From Pseudomonas marginalis (GTDB taxonomy: Bacteria > Pseudomonadota > Gammaproteobacteria > Pseudomonadales > Pseudomonadaceae), in assembly GCF_900105325.1 (NCBI RefSeq), contig NZ_FNSU01000003.1, forward strand, positions 2,046,001-2,110,000: 64,000 bases of DNA, in the 5' to 3' direction. How positions within the stretch are numbered: position 1 is the stretch's first letter; each line of letters opens with the position of its first letter. The notes beneath the pieces were generated by a model, which was given only the letters and a program-made list of their open reading frames with translations, was not told the DNA's origin and did no database searches. A program made the position numbers and the translations under genes. Shown here piece by piece: positions 34,788 through 43,000 of this stretch.

Positions 34788-35285
34788 ATGGATACCAAGG
34801 CCAACGGACCCCATACCTCCCCTGCGCTGGATCGCATCGATGAGGCGATCATCGAAGTGCTGCGCCACCAGGGGCGTATCACCTATGAAAAGCTCTCGTC
34901 ACTGGTGCACCTCACCCCCAGGCCCTGCCTGGAGCGGGTGCGCAAGCTGGAGCGACGCGGGGTGATTCGCGGGTACGGCGCGATCATCGATGTACAGATG
35001 GTCTCGCCCGGACTGTCGCTGCTGGTGCTGGTGGCCTTGTCCAACCAGAGCGGGCGCTCGGCGCAAAAGGCCTTCGAAGCCTGTATGAAGGCGTGCCCCC
35101 AGGTGTTCGAATGCCAGCTGATCAGCGGGCCGTTCGACTACAGCCTGCGCATGCGCTGCCGGGACATGGAGCACTACCGGGTGGTATCGGAGATCTGGCT
35201 GAACAATGATGAGTTGCACATCGATAAGTTGGTGGCACATCCGGAGTTGGCGGTGGTGAAAAATACCGCCATCGAACTGGCCTAG
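34788..35285 (+). CDS. Lrp/AsnC-family regulator of the citrulline/ornithine locus
   Basis: A 165-residue Lrp-type protein: helix-turn-helix at about 17-60 (LDRIDEAIIEVLRHQGRI, LSSLVHLTPRPCLERVRKL) and RAM domain (about 75-150). It ends the ctlX to transporter gene run and is the likely local activator or repressor. ATG at 34788 is chosen; a GTG at 34779 overlapping the ATPase stop is the alternative. Confidence 0.87.
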   Translation: MDTKANGPHTSPALDRIDEAIIEVLRHQGRITYEKLSSLVHLTPRPCLERVRKLERRGVIRGYGAIIDVQMVSPGLSLLVLVALSNQSGRSAQKAFEACMKACPQVFECQLISGPFDYSLRMRCRDMEHYRVVSEIWLNNDELHIDKLVAHPELAVVKNTAIELA

Positions 35286-35311
35286 ATCCTCAAACACTGG
35301 AAATCCAATGT

Positions 35312-35336
35312 GGGAGGGGTTTGCCCCTCCCAGATT
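35312..35336. terminator. Two-way hairpin terminator
   Basis: GGGAGGGG and CCCCTCCC pair around TTTG, followed by a T run (ATTTTTA). It lies between the convergent Lrp regulator and the DUF4130-type gene, whose stop codon is just beyond the T run. The arms resemble the REP family at 28155. Confidence 0.75.
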
Positions 35337-35337
35337 T

Positions 35338-36171
35338 TTAACCGCGCCCGCTTGAAATACGCTTGCCGAGCTTGGTGCCAATCATCTTCGCCTGCCCATC
35401 CTTCTGCTTCCCCGTACGTGCCTCGCTGATCAACCCCGGGATCAACTTGCCCTCCGGCAGATTCTTCCAGAACCGGCTCGGCAAGTGCCCTTCCATCACC
35501 TTGGGGTTCAACCGCGCCGGGTTGAAGATATGGCTGTAGTACGTCAGCCACATCGCACTGTGGGGATCTTCGACATTCTGCGCCAGCTGCTGCCAGGCCT
35601 CAGGGCATTGGCGTTGATGAATCAACTGTTCGCCATCGTAATAAACCCCATCCAACGGCGTGGCGATCATCCAGCGATGGCGCCCCATGCGCCCGACAAA
35701 ATGCTGGCTGGCCGATTTGAGGATGTCATGGGCCGGCTCATGCCAGGCGACGTACTCCGGCAACTCGGGCCCTGCCCCTGCCGGCAAGGCGATAAAGCGC
35801 ACAAACGCATGCAGATGATGGGCCTCGCGGCTGACCTGCTTGATGCGCCGCTGCAGCTCAGTGCCGAGTTTATCCCCCGCCAGCATCGCGGTGCGGTCGC
35901 CATGGCTGACGCGCCAGAGCACTTCGTACAACAGGCTCCAACGCTGGTCGCCGTGGTAGCAGGCGGCCGACTCCAGCAACTCCAGCAGCGCCTTGGGAAT
36001 GCGCGCCTGGAACGGCCCCAAGCCTGCGGGGATCGGCTCATCGGTCGCAAACAGATCCGCCGCCTGCATCTCGCCCCAGCTGACCTGGCTGGGGTCGACC
36101 TGATGGCTGAGCAGCCAGCGCGCCTGTTCGCGCCAGGTGCTGAAAAGGTTGTCGCATTCCAGGCTGATCAT
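35338..36171 (-). CDS. Partner protein of a DNA-repair radical SAM enzyme (TIGR03915/DUF4130 type)
   Basis: A 277-residue protein of the family that always accompanies the putative DNA modification/repair radical SAM protein. Landmarks are HHLHAFVRFIAL, PAHDILKSASQHFVGRMGRHRW and WLTYYSHIFNPARLNP. The C-terminal half resembles uracil-DNA-glycosylase-related proteins in being basic and His-rich, but I see no proven active site. The ATG at 36171 overlaps the radical SAM stop (ATGA) with GGGG before it. The gene pair lies under one LexA box. Confidence 0.85.
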   Translation of the reverse strand: MISLECDNLFSTWREQARWLLSHQVDPSQVSWGEMQAADLFATDEPIPAGLGPFQARIPKALLELLESAACYHGDQRWSLLYEVLWRVSHGDRTAMLAGDKLGTELQRRIKQVSREAHHLHAFVRFIALPAGAGPELPEYVAWHEPAHDILKSASQHFVGRMGRHRWMIATPLDGVYYDGEQLIHQRQCPEAWQQLAQNVEDPHSAMWLTYYSHIFNPARLNPKVMEGHLPSRFWKNLPEGKLIPGLISEARTGKQKDGQAKMIGTKLGKRISSGRG

Positions 36172-37388
36172 CCCCACAACCCCATCTGCTGCGGCTGCGG
36201 GCGGTCGCGCAGTTGCTCGCGCAGCAGCACGCTGGTGCTGTCCGCCTGTTGCGGGTGGTAGTCACTGGTGATGAAAAACGGCTTGGCCTTGGCCAGCACA
36301 CAGCGCATGCGCGCCAGGTCTTCAAAGCGGATCTTGCGTTCGCGGCGCAGGTCCACCAGGCGCTGGGTGGTGCGCAGGCCGATCCCTGGGATGCGAGCGA
36401 TCAAGGTCGGCTCGGCGCGATTCAGGTCCAGGGGGAATACCTCGCGGTGCTCCAGGGCCCAGGCCAGCTTGGGGTCGATGTCCAGGGCCAGGTGGCCGGG
36501 GCCTTCGAACAGTTCGTTGGCACTGAAGCCGTAGCTGCGCAGCAGGAAATCCGCCTGGTACAAGCGATGCTCGCGCATCAACGGCGGCGCGGCCAGTGGC
36601 ACGCTTTTCGGGCTGTTGGGGATGGGGCTGAAGGCCGAGTAATACACGCGGCGCAGCTTGAAGTTGCCATACAGCGCCTCGGCACTGTGGAGGATGGTGC
36701 TGTCGTCGGTCTCGTCGGCGCCGACGATCATCTGGGTGCTCTGCCCGGCCGGGGCGAAACGCGGTGCGCGGGGTTCGTTCAGGACCGTCTGCTCGCCGGT
36801 GTAGATGGTCTGCATGGCCTGCTTGATCGAGACGATCTGTTTTTCCGGCGCCAGGGTTTGCAGGCTGGCATCGGTGGGCAGTTCGATATTCACGCTGAGG
36901 CGGTCGGCATAGCGCCCGGCCTCGGCAATCAGCGCCGGGTCGGCTTCGGGGATGGTCTTGAGGTGGATGTAACCGCGAAAGTCATGCTCTTCGCGCAGCA
37001 GTTTGGCCACCCGCACCAACTGCTCCATGGTGTAGTCGGCCGAACGAATGATGCCGGAGCTGAGGAACAGCCCGCTGACGCAGTTGCGCTTGTAGAAATC
37101 CAGGGTCAGGGTGACCACCTCCTCCGGGCTGAAGCGTGCACGGGGCACGTCGCTGGAGCGGCGGTTGACGCAGTATTGGCAGTCGTAGAGGCAGAAGTTG
37201 GTGAGCAACACCTTGAGCAAGGATACGCAACGACCGTCCGGCGTGTAGCTGTGGCAGATGCCCATGCCATCGGTGGAGCCCAGACCCGCCTTGCCCTCCG
37301 AACTGCGCTTGGGCGCGCCACTGCTGGCGCAGGAGGCGTCGTACTTGGCCGCGTCGGCAAGGATGCTGAGTTTTTCGATCAACTGCAT
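36168..37388 (-). CDS. Putative DNA modification/repair radical SAM protein
   Basis: A 406-residue radical SAM enzyme. The cluster-binding motif CLYDCQYC is at about 66-73; the CxxxCxxC order holds a 4Fe-4S cluster with SAM. A conserved GICHSYTPDGRCVSLLK precedes it. The C-terminus has a helix-hairpin-helix DNA-binding segment (IARIPGIGLRTTQRLVDLR, near 335-355). This is the TIGR03916 family, whose substrate is unknown. A near-perfect LexA box 14 bases before its start supports a DNA-damage role. Confidence 0.9.
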   Translation of the reverse strand: MQLIEKLSILADAAKYDASCASSGAPKRSSEGKAGLGSTDGMGICHSYTPDGRCVSLLKVLLTNFCLYDCQYCVNRRSSDVPRARFSPEEVVTLTLDFYKRNCVSGLFLSSGIIRSADYTMEQLVRVAKLLREEHDFRGYIHLKTIPEADPALIAEAGRYADRLSVNIELPTDASLQTLAPEKQIVSIKQAMQTIYTGEQTVLNEPRAPRFAPAGQSTQMIVGADETDDSTILHSAEALYGNFKLRRVYYSAFSPIPNSPKSVPLAAPPLMREHRLYQADFLLRSYGFSANELFEGPGHLALDIDPKLAWALEHREVFPLDLNRAEPTLIARIPGIGLRTTQRLVDLRRERKIRFEDLARMRCVLAKAKPFFITSDYHPQQADSTSVLLREQLRDRPQPQQMGLWG

Positions 37389-37401
37389 GGAAGGCTACCG
37401 A

Positions 37402-37421
37402 TACTGGTTTTTTGTACAGTA
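37402..37421 (-). promoter_or_regulatory. LexA (SOS) box upstream of the radical SAM operon
   Basis: TACTG-N10-CAGTA, symmetric at both ends and equal to the E. coli-type SOS consensus at all ten outer positions; the middle is A/T-rich on one side. It is 14 bases from the radical SAM start codon. LexA should repress this operon until DNA damage. Confidence 0.8.
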
Positions 37422-37452
37422 CCAGTAGCCCAACAGTGTTGCTAGTACCACC

Positions 37453-37565
37453 TGTAGGAGCGAGGGGGACGCCTAGTTCTTGCTCGCGAAGAACGCAAGA
37501 ACAACGCGTTAATCCAGAATGCCCGCGTATCGTTGACGATTTTCGCGAGCAAGCTCGCTCCTACA
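37453..37565. repeat. REP/REPIN element with an extra block in the left arm
   Basis: Same family as 26924 and 39546 but 113 bases long. Between GAGCGAG and CTTGCTCGCG about 14 bases (GGGGACGCCTAGTT) are inserted; the right arm is normal. It separates the radical SAM promoter from the pvdA 3' end. Confidence 0.85.
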
Positions 37566-37572
37566 AGGGCGG

Positions 37573-38910
37573 TCAGCTGGCAGTGGCGAGCAGCAAATCC
37601 TGCACCGAGCGGCCCTGGCCACGGTGACGATCATGCTCGAACAGCGACGCCGCAATCTCATCCGCGCGAATCGGCAGTACCGACAGCAACGTATCGCTCA
37701 AGCCATGGCTGGCCTGGCTGAAGCCCTGGATGTAGATGCCGGCCTTGCAGCGCTCATCGGTGACGATGCGGTAGTCGCGCGCCACTTCAAAATCACCCAG
37801 ATACTCCTCCAGCGGCGCCAGCAATGCGCGGTGGGTCTCGCGCTCGTAGCCGGTGGCGAGGATCACCGCGTCGTAATGGTTGACGCTGGTTTCGCCGCTG
37901 GCGTTGTTGCGCAGGGCCAGTTCGATGCCCAGGGGGCCGGGGGTGGCCTTCTCGACCACGGTCATGGTGCGGAAGGCCTGGCGGGCGATGCCGGAGACTT
38001 TCTGGCGGTAGAAAATCCCGTAGATGCGCTCGATCAGGTCGAGGTCGACCACCGAATAGTTGGTGTTCTGGTACTCGGCGACCAGGCGCTCGCGCTCGGC
38101 ACCGACTTGCTGGAACACCAGGTCGGTGAAAGCCGGCGAGAACACTTCGTTGACGAACGGGCTGTCATCGGCGGGCTTGAGCGCCGAACCGCGCAGGATC
38201 ATGTCGACCTGTACCGATGGGAAGCTGTCGTTCAGGTCGATAAAGGCTTCGGCCGCGCTCTGGCCACCACCGATGATGGCGATGCGCATCGCCTTGCCGT
38301 CCACGCAAGGCTGGGTGGCCATGCGCTCCAGGTACTGGGAATGGTGGAACACCCGGCTGTCGCCCTTGAGGGCCTTGAAGGTTTCGGGAATGCGCGGGGT
38401 GCCGCCGGCGCTGACCACCACCGAACGGGTGGTGCGCACATGCTGCTCGCCTAGGGCATCGCGAGAGATCACGCGCAATGCCTCGACCTGTTGCTGGTGC
38501 AGGATCGGCTCGATGGCCAGCACTTCCTCGCCGTAGCGGGCCTGGGCCTGGAACTGCCCCGCGACCCAGCGCAGGTAGTCGTTGTACTCCATGCGGCACG
38601 GGTAGAAGGTGCCCAGGTTGATGAAGTCCACCAGGCGGTCGTGGGCTTTCAGGTAATTGACGAAGGAGTACGGGCTGGTGGGGTTGCGCAGGGTCACCAG
38701 GTCCTTGAGGAACGAAATCTGCAATTCGCTCTGGGTCACCAGGGTATTGCCGTGCCAGCGGTAATCGGCCTGTTTGTCAAGAAACAGTACGTCCAGTTTG
38801 CCCTGCGCCTTTTCACGCTCCTGCAGGGCGATGGCCAGCGCCAGGTTCGAAGGGCCGAAACCGATACCGATCAGGTCATGAACCGCGGGCGAAGCAATTG
38901 CCTGTGTCAT
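37573..38910 (-). CDS. pvdA: L-ornithine N5-monooxygenase of pyoverdine synthesis
   Basis: A 445-residue flavin N-hydroxylase. The FAD motif is GIGFGPSNLALAIALQE, the NADPH motif IIGGGQSAAEAF, and the C-terminal substrate motif is ATGYERE. It makes N5-hydroxyornithine for the pyoverdine peptide. The ATG at 38910 has AGAGG upstream; the frame extends 20 codons further but without signals. A PvdS-type promoter lies 84 bases upstream. fpvI and pvdRT-opmQ follow in the order known from P. aeruginosa. Confidence 0.95.
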   Translation of the reverse strand: MTQAIASPAVHDLIGIGFGPSNLALAIALQEREKAQGKLDVLFLDKQADYRWHGNTLVTQSELQISFLKDLVTLRNPTSPYSFVNYLKAHDRLVDFINLGTFYPCRMEYNDYLRWVAGQFQAQARYGEEVLAIEPILHQQQVEALRVISRDALGEQHVRTTRSVVVSAGGTPRIPETFKALKGDSRVFHHSQYLERMATQPCVDGKAMRIAIIGGGQSAAEAFIDLNDSFPSVQVDMILRGSALKPADDSPFVNEVFSPAFTDLVFQQVGAERERLVAEYQNTNYSVVDLDLIERIYGIFYRQKVSGIARQAFRTMTVVEKATPGPLGIELALRNNASGETSVNHYDAVILATGYERETHRALLAPLEEYLGDFEVARDYRIVTDERCKAGIYIQGFSQASHGLSDTLLSVLPIRADEIAASLFEHDRHRGQGRSVQDLLLATAS

Positions 38911-38993
38911 TCCAGTGTCCTCTGGATAAGCCCCTTGGCGGTGGGGCGGGAATACCTTCGAGACCTGCACAACAGGTCATGTGTTGATAGGAA

Positions 38994-39017
38994 ACGAGGA
39001 CAGTGAAAAAAAATTTA
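38994..39017 (-). promoter_or_regulatory. PvdS (iron-starvation sigma) promoter of pvdA
   Basis: On the minus strand TAAAT (39017-39013) and CGT (38996-38994) are 16 bases apart, the IS-box pattern used by PvdS. A T run follows TAAAT. Confidence 0.75.
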
Positions 39018-39029
39018 ACCGATCAGTGA

Positions 39030-39512
39030 TCAGTGCGCGTCCCACTCGCGCATCCGCACCCGGCAGTGCTTCATGGCGTTGACGATGTGTTTTTCCACCA
39101 GGGTGCGGGAAATACCCAGGCGCTCGGCGATTTGCAGGTGGCTCAGGCCCTCGAGTTTGCGCAGCAGGAAGCTGTCGCGACAGGCCGCCGGCAGCTCGGC
39201 CAGGGCGCGTTCGAGCAAGGCCAGGCGTTGGCCGTAGTCGTGGGTGGCATGGGGCGAACAGGCGGCAAAGCGCTCCTCGCTGTCGAGCACCTCCAGGGGT
39301 TCGACCTGGCGCAGGGCATTACGCCGGTGGCCATCGATCACCAGGTTCAGCGCGGTGCGATACAAAAAGGCACGCGGCTGTTCGATGGGCGTCTCGCTGG
39401 AACGTTCCAGCACCCGGACATAAGCGTCATGCACCACATCCTCGGCCACCTGACGGTTGCCCAGCTTGGCGTTGAGGAAACACACCAGCTCGCGATAGTA
39501 GTTTTCCAACAT
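39030..39512 (-). CDS. fpvI: ECF sigma factor FpvI for the ferripyoverdine receptor
   Basis: A 160-residue FecI-type sigma factor. Region 2 is QVAEDVVHDAYVRVLER..RAFLYRTALNLVIDGHRR, and region 4 is AELPAACRDSFLLRKLEGLSHLQIA..ISRTLVEKHI. The position beside pvdA and pvdRT-opmQ equals fpvI in P. aeruginosa. The ATG at 39512 has GGGAG directly upstream. The frame continues 49 codons further only through a REP element (VGASLLAK, FASKLAPTG peptides), so a longer call would be wrong. It should direct transcription of fpvA, and a Fur-box candidate lies upstream. Confidence 0.85.
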   Translation of the reverse strand: MLENYYRELVCFLNAKLGNRQVAEDVVHDAYVRVLERSSETPIEQPRAFLYRTALNLVIDGHRRNALRQVEPLEVLDSEERFAACSPHATHDYGQRLALLERALAELPAACRDSFLLRKLEGLSHLQIAERLGISRTLVEKHIVNAMKHCRVRMREWDAH

Positions 39513-39545
39513 GACTCCCGGCCACCGGGTGGCGGCATTAGGTCC

Positions 39546-39645
39546 TGTAGGAGCGAGCTTGCTCGCGAAGTACGTCAACGATAACGCGGGAAACCAGAGT
39601 GAACGCGGCGTCATTGAGCTCTTCGCGAGCAAGCTCGCTCCTACA
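39546..39645. repeat. REP/REPIN element in the fpvI leader
   Basis: A 100-base hairpin, arms TGTAGGAGCGAGC and complement. It lies between the fpvI start codon and its likely Fur-controlled promoter, so it would be part of the fpvI 5' untranslated leader. Confidence 0.88.
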
Positions 39646-39687
39646 CAAATACAGGCCATTCAGTAATGGCAGTTTGGGTAGGTGCAA

Positions 39688-39706
39688 TTTATAGTAATTC
39701 TCATCT
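39688..39706 (-). promoter_or_regulatory. Putative Fur box of fpvI
   Basis: The minus strand reads AGATGAGAATTACTATAAA. ATGAGAATTACTAT matches the Fur consensus core at about 11 of 15 positions. It fits the known Fur control of fpvI in P. aeruginosa. Confidence 0.55.
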
Positions 39707-39779
39707 ACTTTTAAACAAGACTTGCACCTACAGGCCGTTTTTTTTCTCCACAAGACCTGTAACCACTTATGTAACACCC

Positions 39780-39803
39780 TAAATCCTCGGCCAATTCTCT
39801 CGT
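39780..39803 (+). promoter_or_regulatory. PvdS promoter of pvdRT-opmQ
   Basis: TAAAT (39780-39784) and CGT (39801-39803) are 16 bases apart, 55 bases before the pvdR start. The CTCGTTT context equals that of the pvdA promoter. Confidence 0.75.
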
Positions 39804-39858
39804 TTAACTGTCAGCTCTGCGCAACTGCGCTCCGAACTTTCCCGGCTGGAACCTAAGC

Positions 39859-41028
39859 ATGAAACGCCCTCGACCTGCCCGACGCGCCTTGCTCGCTATC
39901 GCGTGCCTGATTCCCATCATCGCCGTCGCCGCCTGGCAGGTGTTGCCGCCGGGGCGTGACAACCTGACCACCGTCACCGTCACCCGCGGCACTATCGAAA
40001 ACAGCGTCACGGCCCTGGGCACCCTGCAACCGCGCCGGTATGTCGACGTGGGCGCCCAGGCGTCCGGGCAGATTCGCAAGATCCACGTTGAAGCCGGCGA
40101 CCGGGTGCAGGAGGGCCAATTGCTGGTGGAGATCGACCCCTCGACGCAAAAAGCCAAGCTCGATGCCAGCCGCTACGCCATCGAAAACCTCAAGGCCCAG
40201 TTGCAGGAGCAAAAGGCCCAGCACGCCCTGGCCCGCCAGAAGTACCAGCGCCAGCAGCGCCTGGCCGCCGGCAACGCCACCCGCGAGGAAGACGTGCAAA
40301 CCGCCAAGGCCGAACTGAGTGCCACCCAGGCCCGGATGGACATGTTCCAGGCGCAGATTCTCCAGGCCCAGGCCAGCCTGCGCAGCGATGAAGCGGAACT
40401 GGGCTATACGCGCATCTACGCACCGATGACCGGCACCGTGGTCGCGGTGGACGCGCGCGTCGGCCAGACCCTCAATGCCCAGCAGCAGACGCCGCTGATC
40501 CTGCGGATCGCCAAGTTGTCGCCGATGACCGTGTGGGCGGAAGTCTCGGAAGCCGACATCGGCCACGTCAAACCGGGCATGACCGCCTACTTCACCACCC
40601 TCAGCGGCGGCAACCGGCGCTGGACCAGTACCGTGCGGCAGATCCTGCCGATCCCGCCCAAGCCGCTGAATGAAACCCAGGGCAGCGGCAGCCCCAACAG
40701 TTCCAGCAAGAGCGGCAGCGGTCGCGTGGTGCTGTACACCGTGCTGCTGGACGTGGACAACAGCGACAACGCGCTGATGGCCGAAATGACCGCCCAGGTA
40801 TTTTTCGTCGCCAGCCAGGTCAAGGATGTCCTCACCGCACCGGTGGCCGCGCTGCTGGGCACCTCAAGTGCCGACAAGCATATCGCCCGCGTGGTCGCCA
40901 CCAACGGCCGCATCGAAGAACGTGAAGTGCACCTGGGCATCAGCGATCGCCTGCGGGTCGAAGTGCTCGACGGCCTGCACGAAGGCGATCACCTGCTGAT
41001 CGGCCCGGCCGACGGCAACGGGGGTTGA
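39859..41028 (+). CDS. pvdR: Periplasmic adaptor of the pyoverdine efflux pump
   Basis: A 389-residue membrane fusion protein of the MacA class. One N-terminal membrane anchor (about 9-29) precedes the lipoyl half-motifs (VDVGAQASGQIRKIHVEAGDRVQEGQLL), then a long coiled coil (about 100-180), the second lipoyl half (APMTGTVVAVDARVGQTL) and the barrel domain. A Gly/Ser-rich loop GSGSPNSSSKSGSG is near 280. With PvdT and OpmQ it exports new and recycled pyoverdine. Confidence 0.92.
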   Translation: MKRPRPARRALLAIACLIPIIAVAAWQVLPPGRDNLTTVTVTRGTIENSVTALGTLQPRRYVDVGAQASGQIRKIHVEAGDRVQEGQLLVEIDPSTQKAKLDASRYAIENLKAQLQEQKAQHALARQKYQRQQRLAAGNATREEDVQTAKAELSATQARMDMFQAQILQAQASLRSDEAELGYTRIYAPMTGTVVAVDARVGQTLNAQQQTPLILRIAKLSPMTVWAEVSEADIGHVKPGMTAYFTTLSGGNRRWTSTVRQILPIPPKPLNETQGSGSPNSSSKSGSGRVVLYTVLLDVDNSDNALMAEMTAQVFFVASQVKDVLTAPVAALLGTSSADKHIARVVATNGRIEEREVHLGISDRLRVEVLDGLHEGDHLLIGPADGNGG

Positions 41029-41029
41029 G

Positions 41030-43000
41030 GTGACCACGCCCCTGATCGAACTCAAGAACATCCGCAAATCCTACGGCGGTGGCGACAGCCCGCAGGTCGA
41101 CGTGTTGCGCGGCATCGACCTGTCGATCCACGCCGGGGAATTCGTCGCCATCGTCGGGGCTTCCGGTTCCGGCAAGTCCACGTTGATGAATATCCTCGGT
41201 TGCCTCGACCGCCCAAGCCTGGGCGAGTACCTGTTCGCGGGGGAAAACGTCGCCCACCTGGACAGCGACGAACTGGCCTGGCTGCGCCGCGAGGCGTTCG
41301 GCTTTGTGTTCCAGGGCTACCATTTGATCCCCTCGGGCTCGGCCCAGGAGAACGTCGAGATGCCGGCGATCTACGCCGGCATCAGCGCCGCCGAACGCCA
41401 TGCCCGCGCCCACGCGCTGCTCACACGCCTGGGCCTGGCCGAGCGCACCGGTAACCGTCCGCACCAGCTGTCCGGCGGTCAACAACAGCGTGTCTCGATC
41501 GCTCGGGCGCTGATGAACGGCGGCCACATCATCCTTGCCGATGAACCCACCGGCGCCCTCGACAGCCACAGCGGCGCCGAGGTAATGACCCTGCTGGACG
41601 AACTGGCCAGCCAGGGCCATGTGGTGATCCTGATCACCCACGACCGTGAAGTCGCGGCGCGGGCCAACCGCATCATCGAGATTCGCGATGGCCTGATCAT
41701 CAGTGACTCGGCCGATGACGAAGCAGCGCCCCCACCCGCCACCCGCGGCGCGCTGCAAGCCGTGGACCTGCGCCAGCGCCTGGCCGACGGCGCCGAACAC
41801 AATGGCGCCTGGAAGGCCGAACTGCTGGACGCGGTCCAGGCCGCCTGGCGGGTGATGTGGATCAACCGTTTTCGCACCGCGCTGACCCTGCTGGGGATCA
41901 TCATCGGCGTAGCCTCGGTGGTGGTGATGCTGGCCGTGGGCGAAGGCAGCAAACGCCAGGTCATGGCGCAGATGGGCGCGTTCGGTTCCAACATCCTCTA
42001 CCTCAGCGGCTCATCGCCCAACCCGCGCACGCCGCTGGGTATCGTCACCCTCAATGACGTCGCGGCGCTGGCGGCGCTGCCCCAGATCAAGCGCATCATG
42101 CCGGTCAACGGCACCGAAGCCGGCGTGCGCTATGGCAACGTCGACTACATGGCCTATGTGGGCGGCAATGACACCAATTTCCCGGACATTTTCAACTGGC
42201 CGGTGGTCGAGGGCAGTTACTTCACGGCGGCCGACGAGCATGCGGCCGCCACCGTGGCGGTGATCGGCCATCGCGTGCGGGAAAAGCTGTTCAAGGGAGA
42301 GGTCGACCCCATCGGCCAGTACATCCTGATCGAAAACGTACCGTTCCAGGTGATCGGCGTGCTGGCGGAGAAAGGCGCCAGCTCCGGCAACAAAGACAGT
42401 GATGACCGTATCGCCATCCCCTACACCGCCGCCAGCGTGCGCCTGTTCGGCAGCTACAACCCCGAATACGTGGTGATTGCCGCCGCCGATGCGCGCAAAG
42501 TCCACGAGGCCGAAGTGGCCATCGATCAGTTGATGCAAAAGCTGCACAACGGCAAGCGCGACTACGAGCTGACCAACAACGCGGCGATGATCCAGGCCGA
42601 GGCGCGCACCCAGAATACCCTGTCGCTGATGCTCGGCTCGATTGCCGCGATTTCCCTGCTGGTAGGCGGCATTGGCGTGATGAACATCATGCTGATGACC
42701 GTGCGCGAACGCACCCGCGAGATCGGCATTCGCATGGCCACCGGCGCGCGCCAGCGCGACATCCTGCGCCAGTTCCTGACCGAGGCGGTGATGCTGTCGG
42801 TGGTCGGCGGCCTGTGTGGCATTGCCCTGGCCCTGCTGGTGGGTGGCGTGCTGGTGCTGGCCAAGGTGGCGGTGCAGTTCTCCCTGGTGGCGGTGTTTGG
42901 CGCATTCGCTTGCGCACTGGTCACCGGCGTCGTATTCGGCTTCATGCCGGCCCGTAAAGCTGCCCGGCTCGATCCAGTTAAGGCGTTGACCAGTGAATAA
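41030..43000 (+). CDS. pvdT: MacB-type ABC transporter of the pyoverdine efflux pump
   Basis: A 656-residue fusion of an N-terminal ABC ATPase and a FtsX-like permease. ATPase: Walker A GASGSGKST, signature LSGGQQQRVSIARA, Walker B ILADEPTGALD. Permease: first helix at about 285, a large periplasmic domain, and three C-terminal helices with TREIGIRMATGARQRDILRQF. The start is GTG at 41030, one base after the pvdR stop, with GGGGG upstream. It overlaps opmQ by eight bases. Confidence 0.93.
   Translation: MTTPLIELKNIRKSYGGGDSPQVDVLRGIDLSIHAGEFVAIVGASGSGKSTLMNILGCLDRPSLGEYLFAGENVAHLDSDELAWLRREAFGFVFQGYHLIPSGSAQENVEMPAIYAGISAAERHARAHALLTRLGLAERTGNRPHQLSGGQQQRVSIARALMNGGHIILADEPTGALDSHSGAEVMTLLDELASQGHVVILITHDREVAARANRIIEIRDGLIISDSADDEAAPPPATRGALQAVDLRQRLADGAEHNGAWKAELLDAVQAAWRVMWINRFRTALTLLGIIIGVASVVVMLAVGEGSKRQVMAQMGAFGSNILYLSGSSPNPRTPLGIVTLNDVAALAALPQIKRIMPVNGTEAGVRYGNVDYMAYVGGNDTNFPDIFNWPVVEGSYFTAADEHAAATVAVIGHRVREKLFKGEVDPIGQYILIENVPFQVIGVLAEKGASSGNKDSDDRIAIPYTAASVRLFGSYNPEYVVIAAADARKVHEAEVAIDQLMQKLHNGKRDYELTNNAAMIQAEARTQNTLSLMLGSIAAISLLVGGIGVMNIMLMTVRERTREIGIRMATGARQRDILRQFLTEAVMLSVVGGLCGIALALLVGGVLVLAKVAVQFSLVAVFGAFACALVTGVVFGFMPARKAARLDPVKALTSE

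Noticed and set aside
39513..39659. N-terminal extension of FpvI
   Set aside because: The extra 49 codons come from a REP element and leader; ATG at 39512 has a GGGAG site and the sigma domain begins there.
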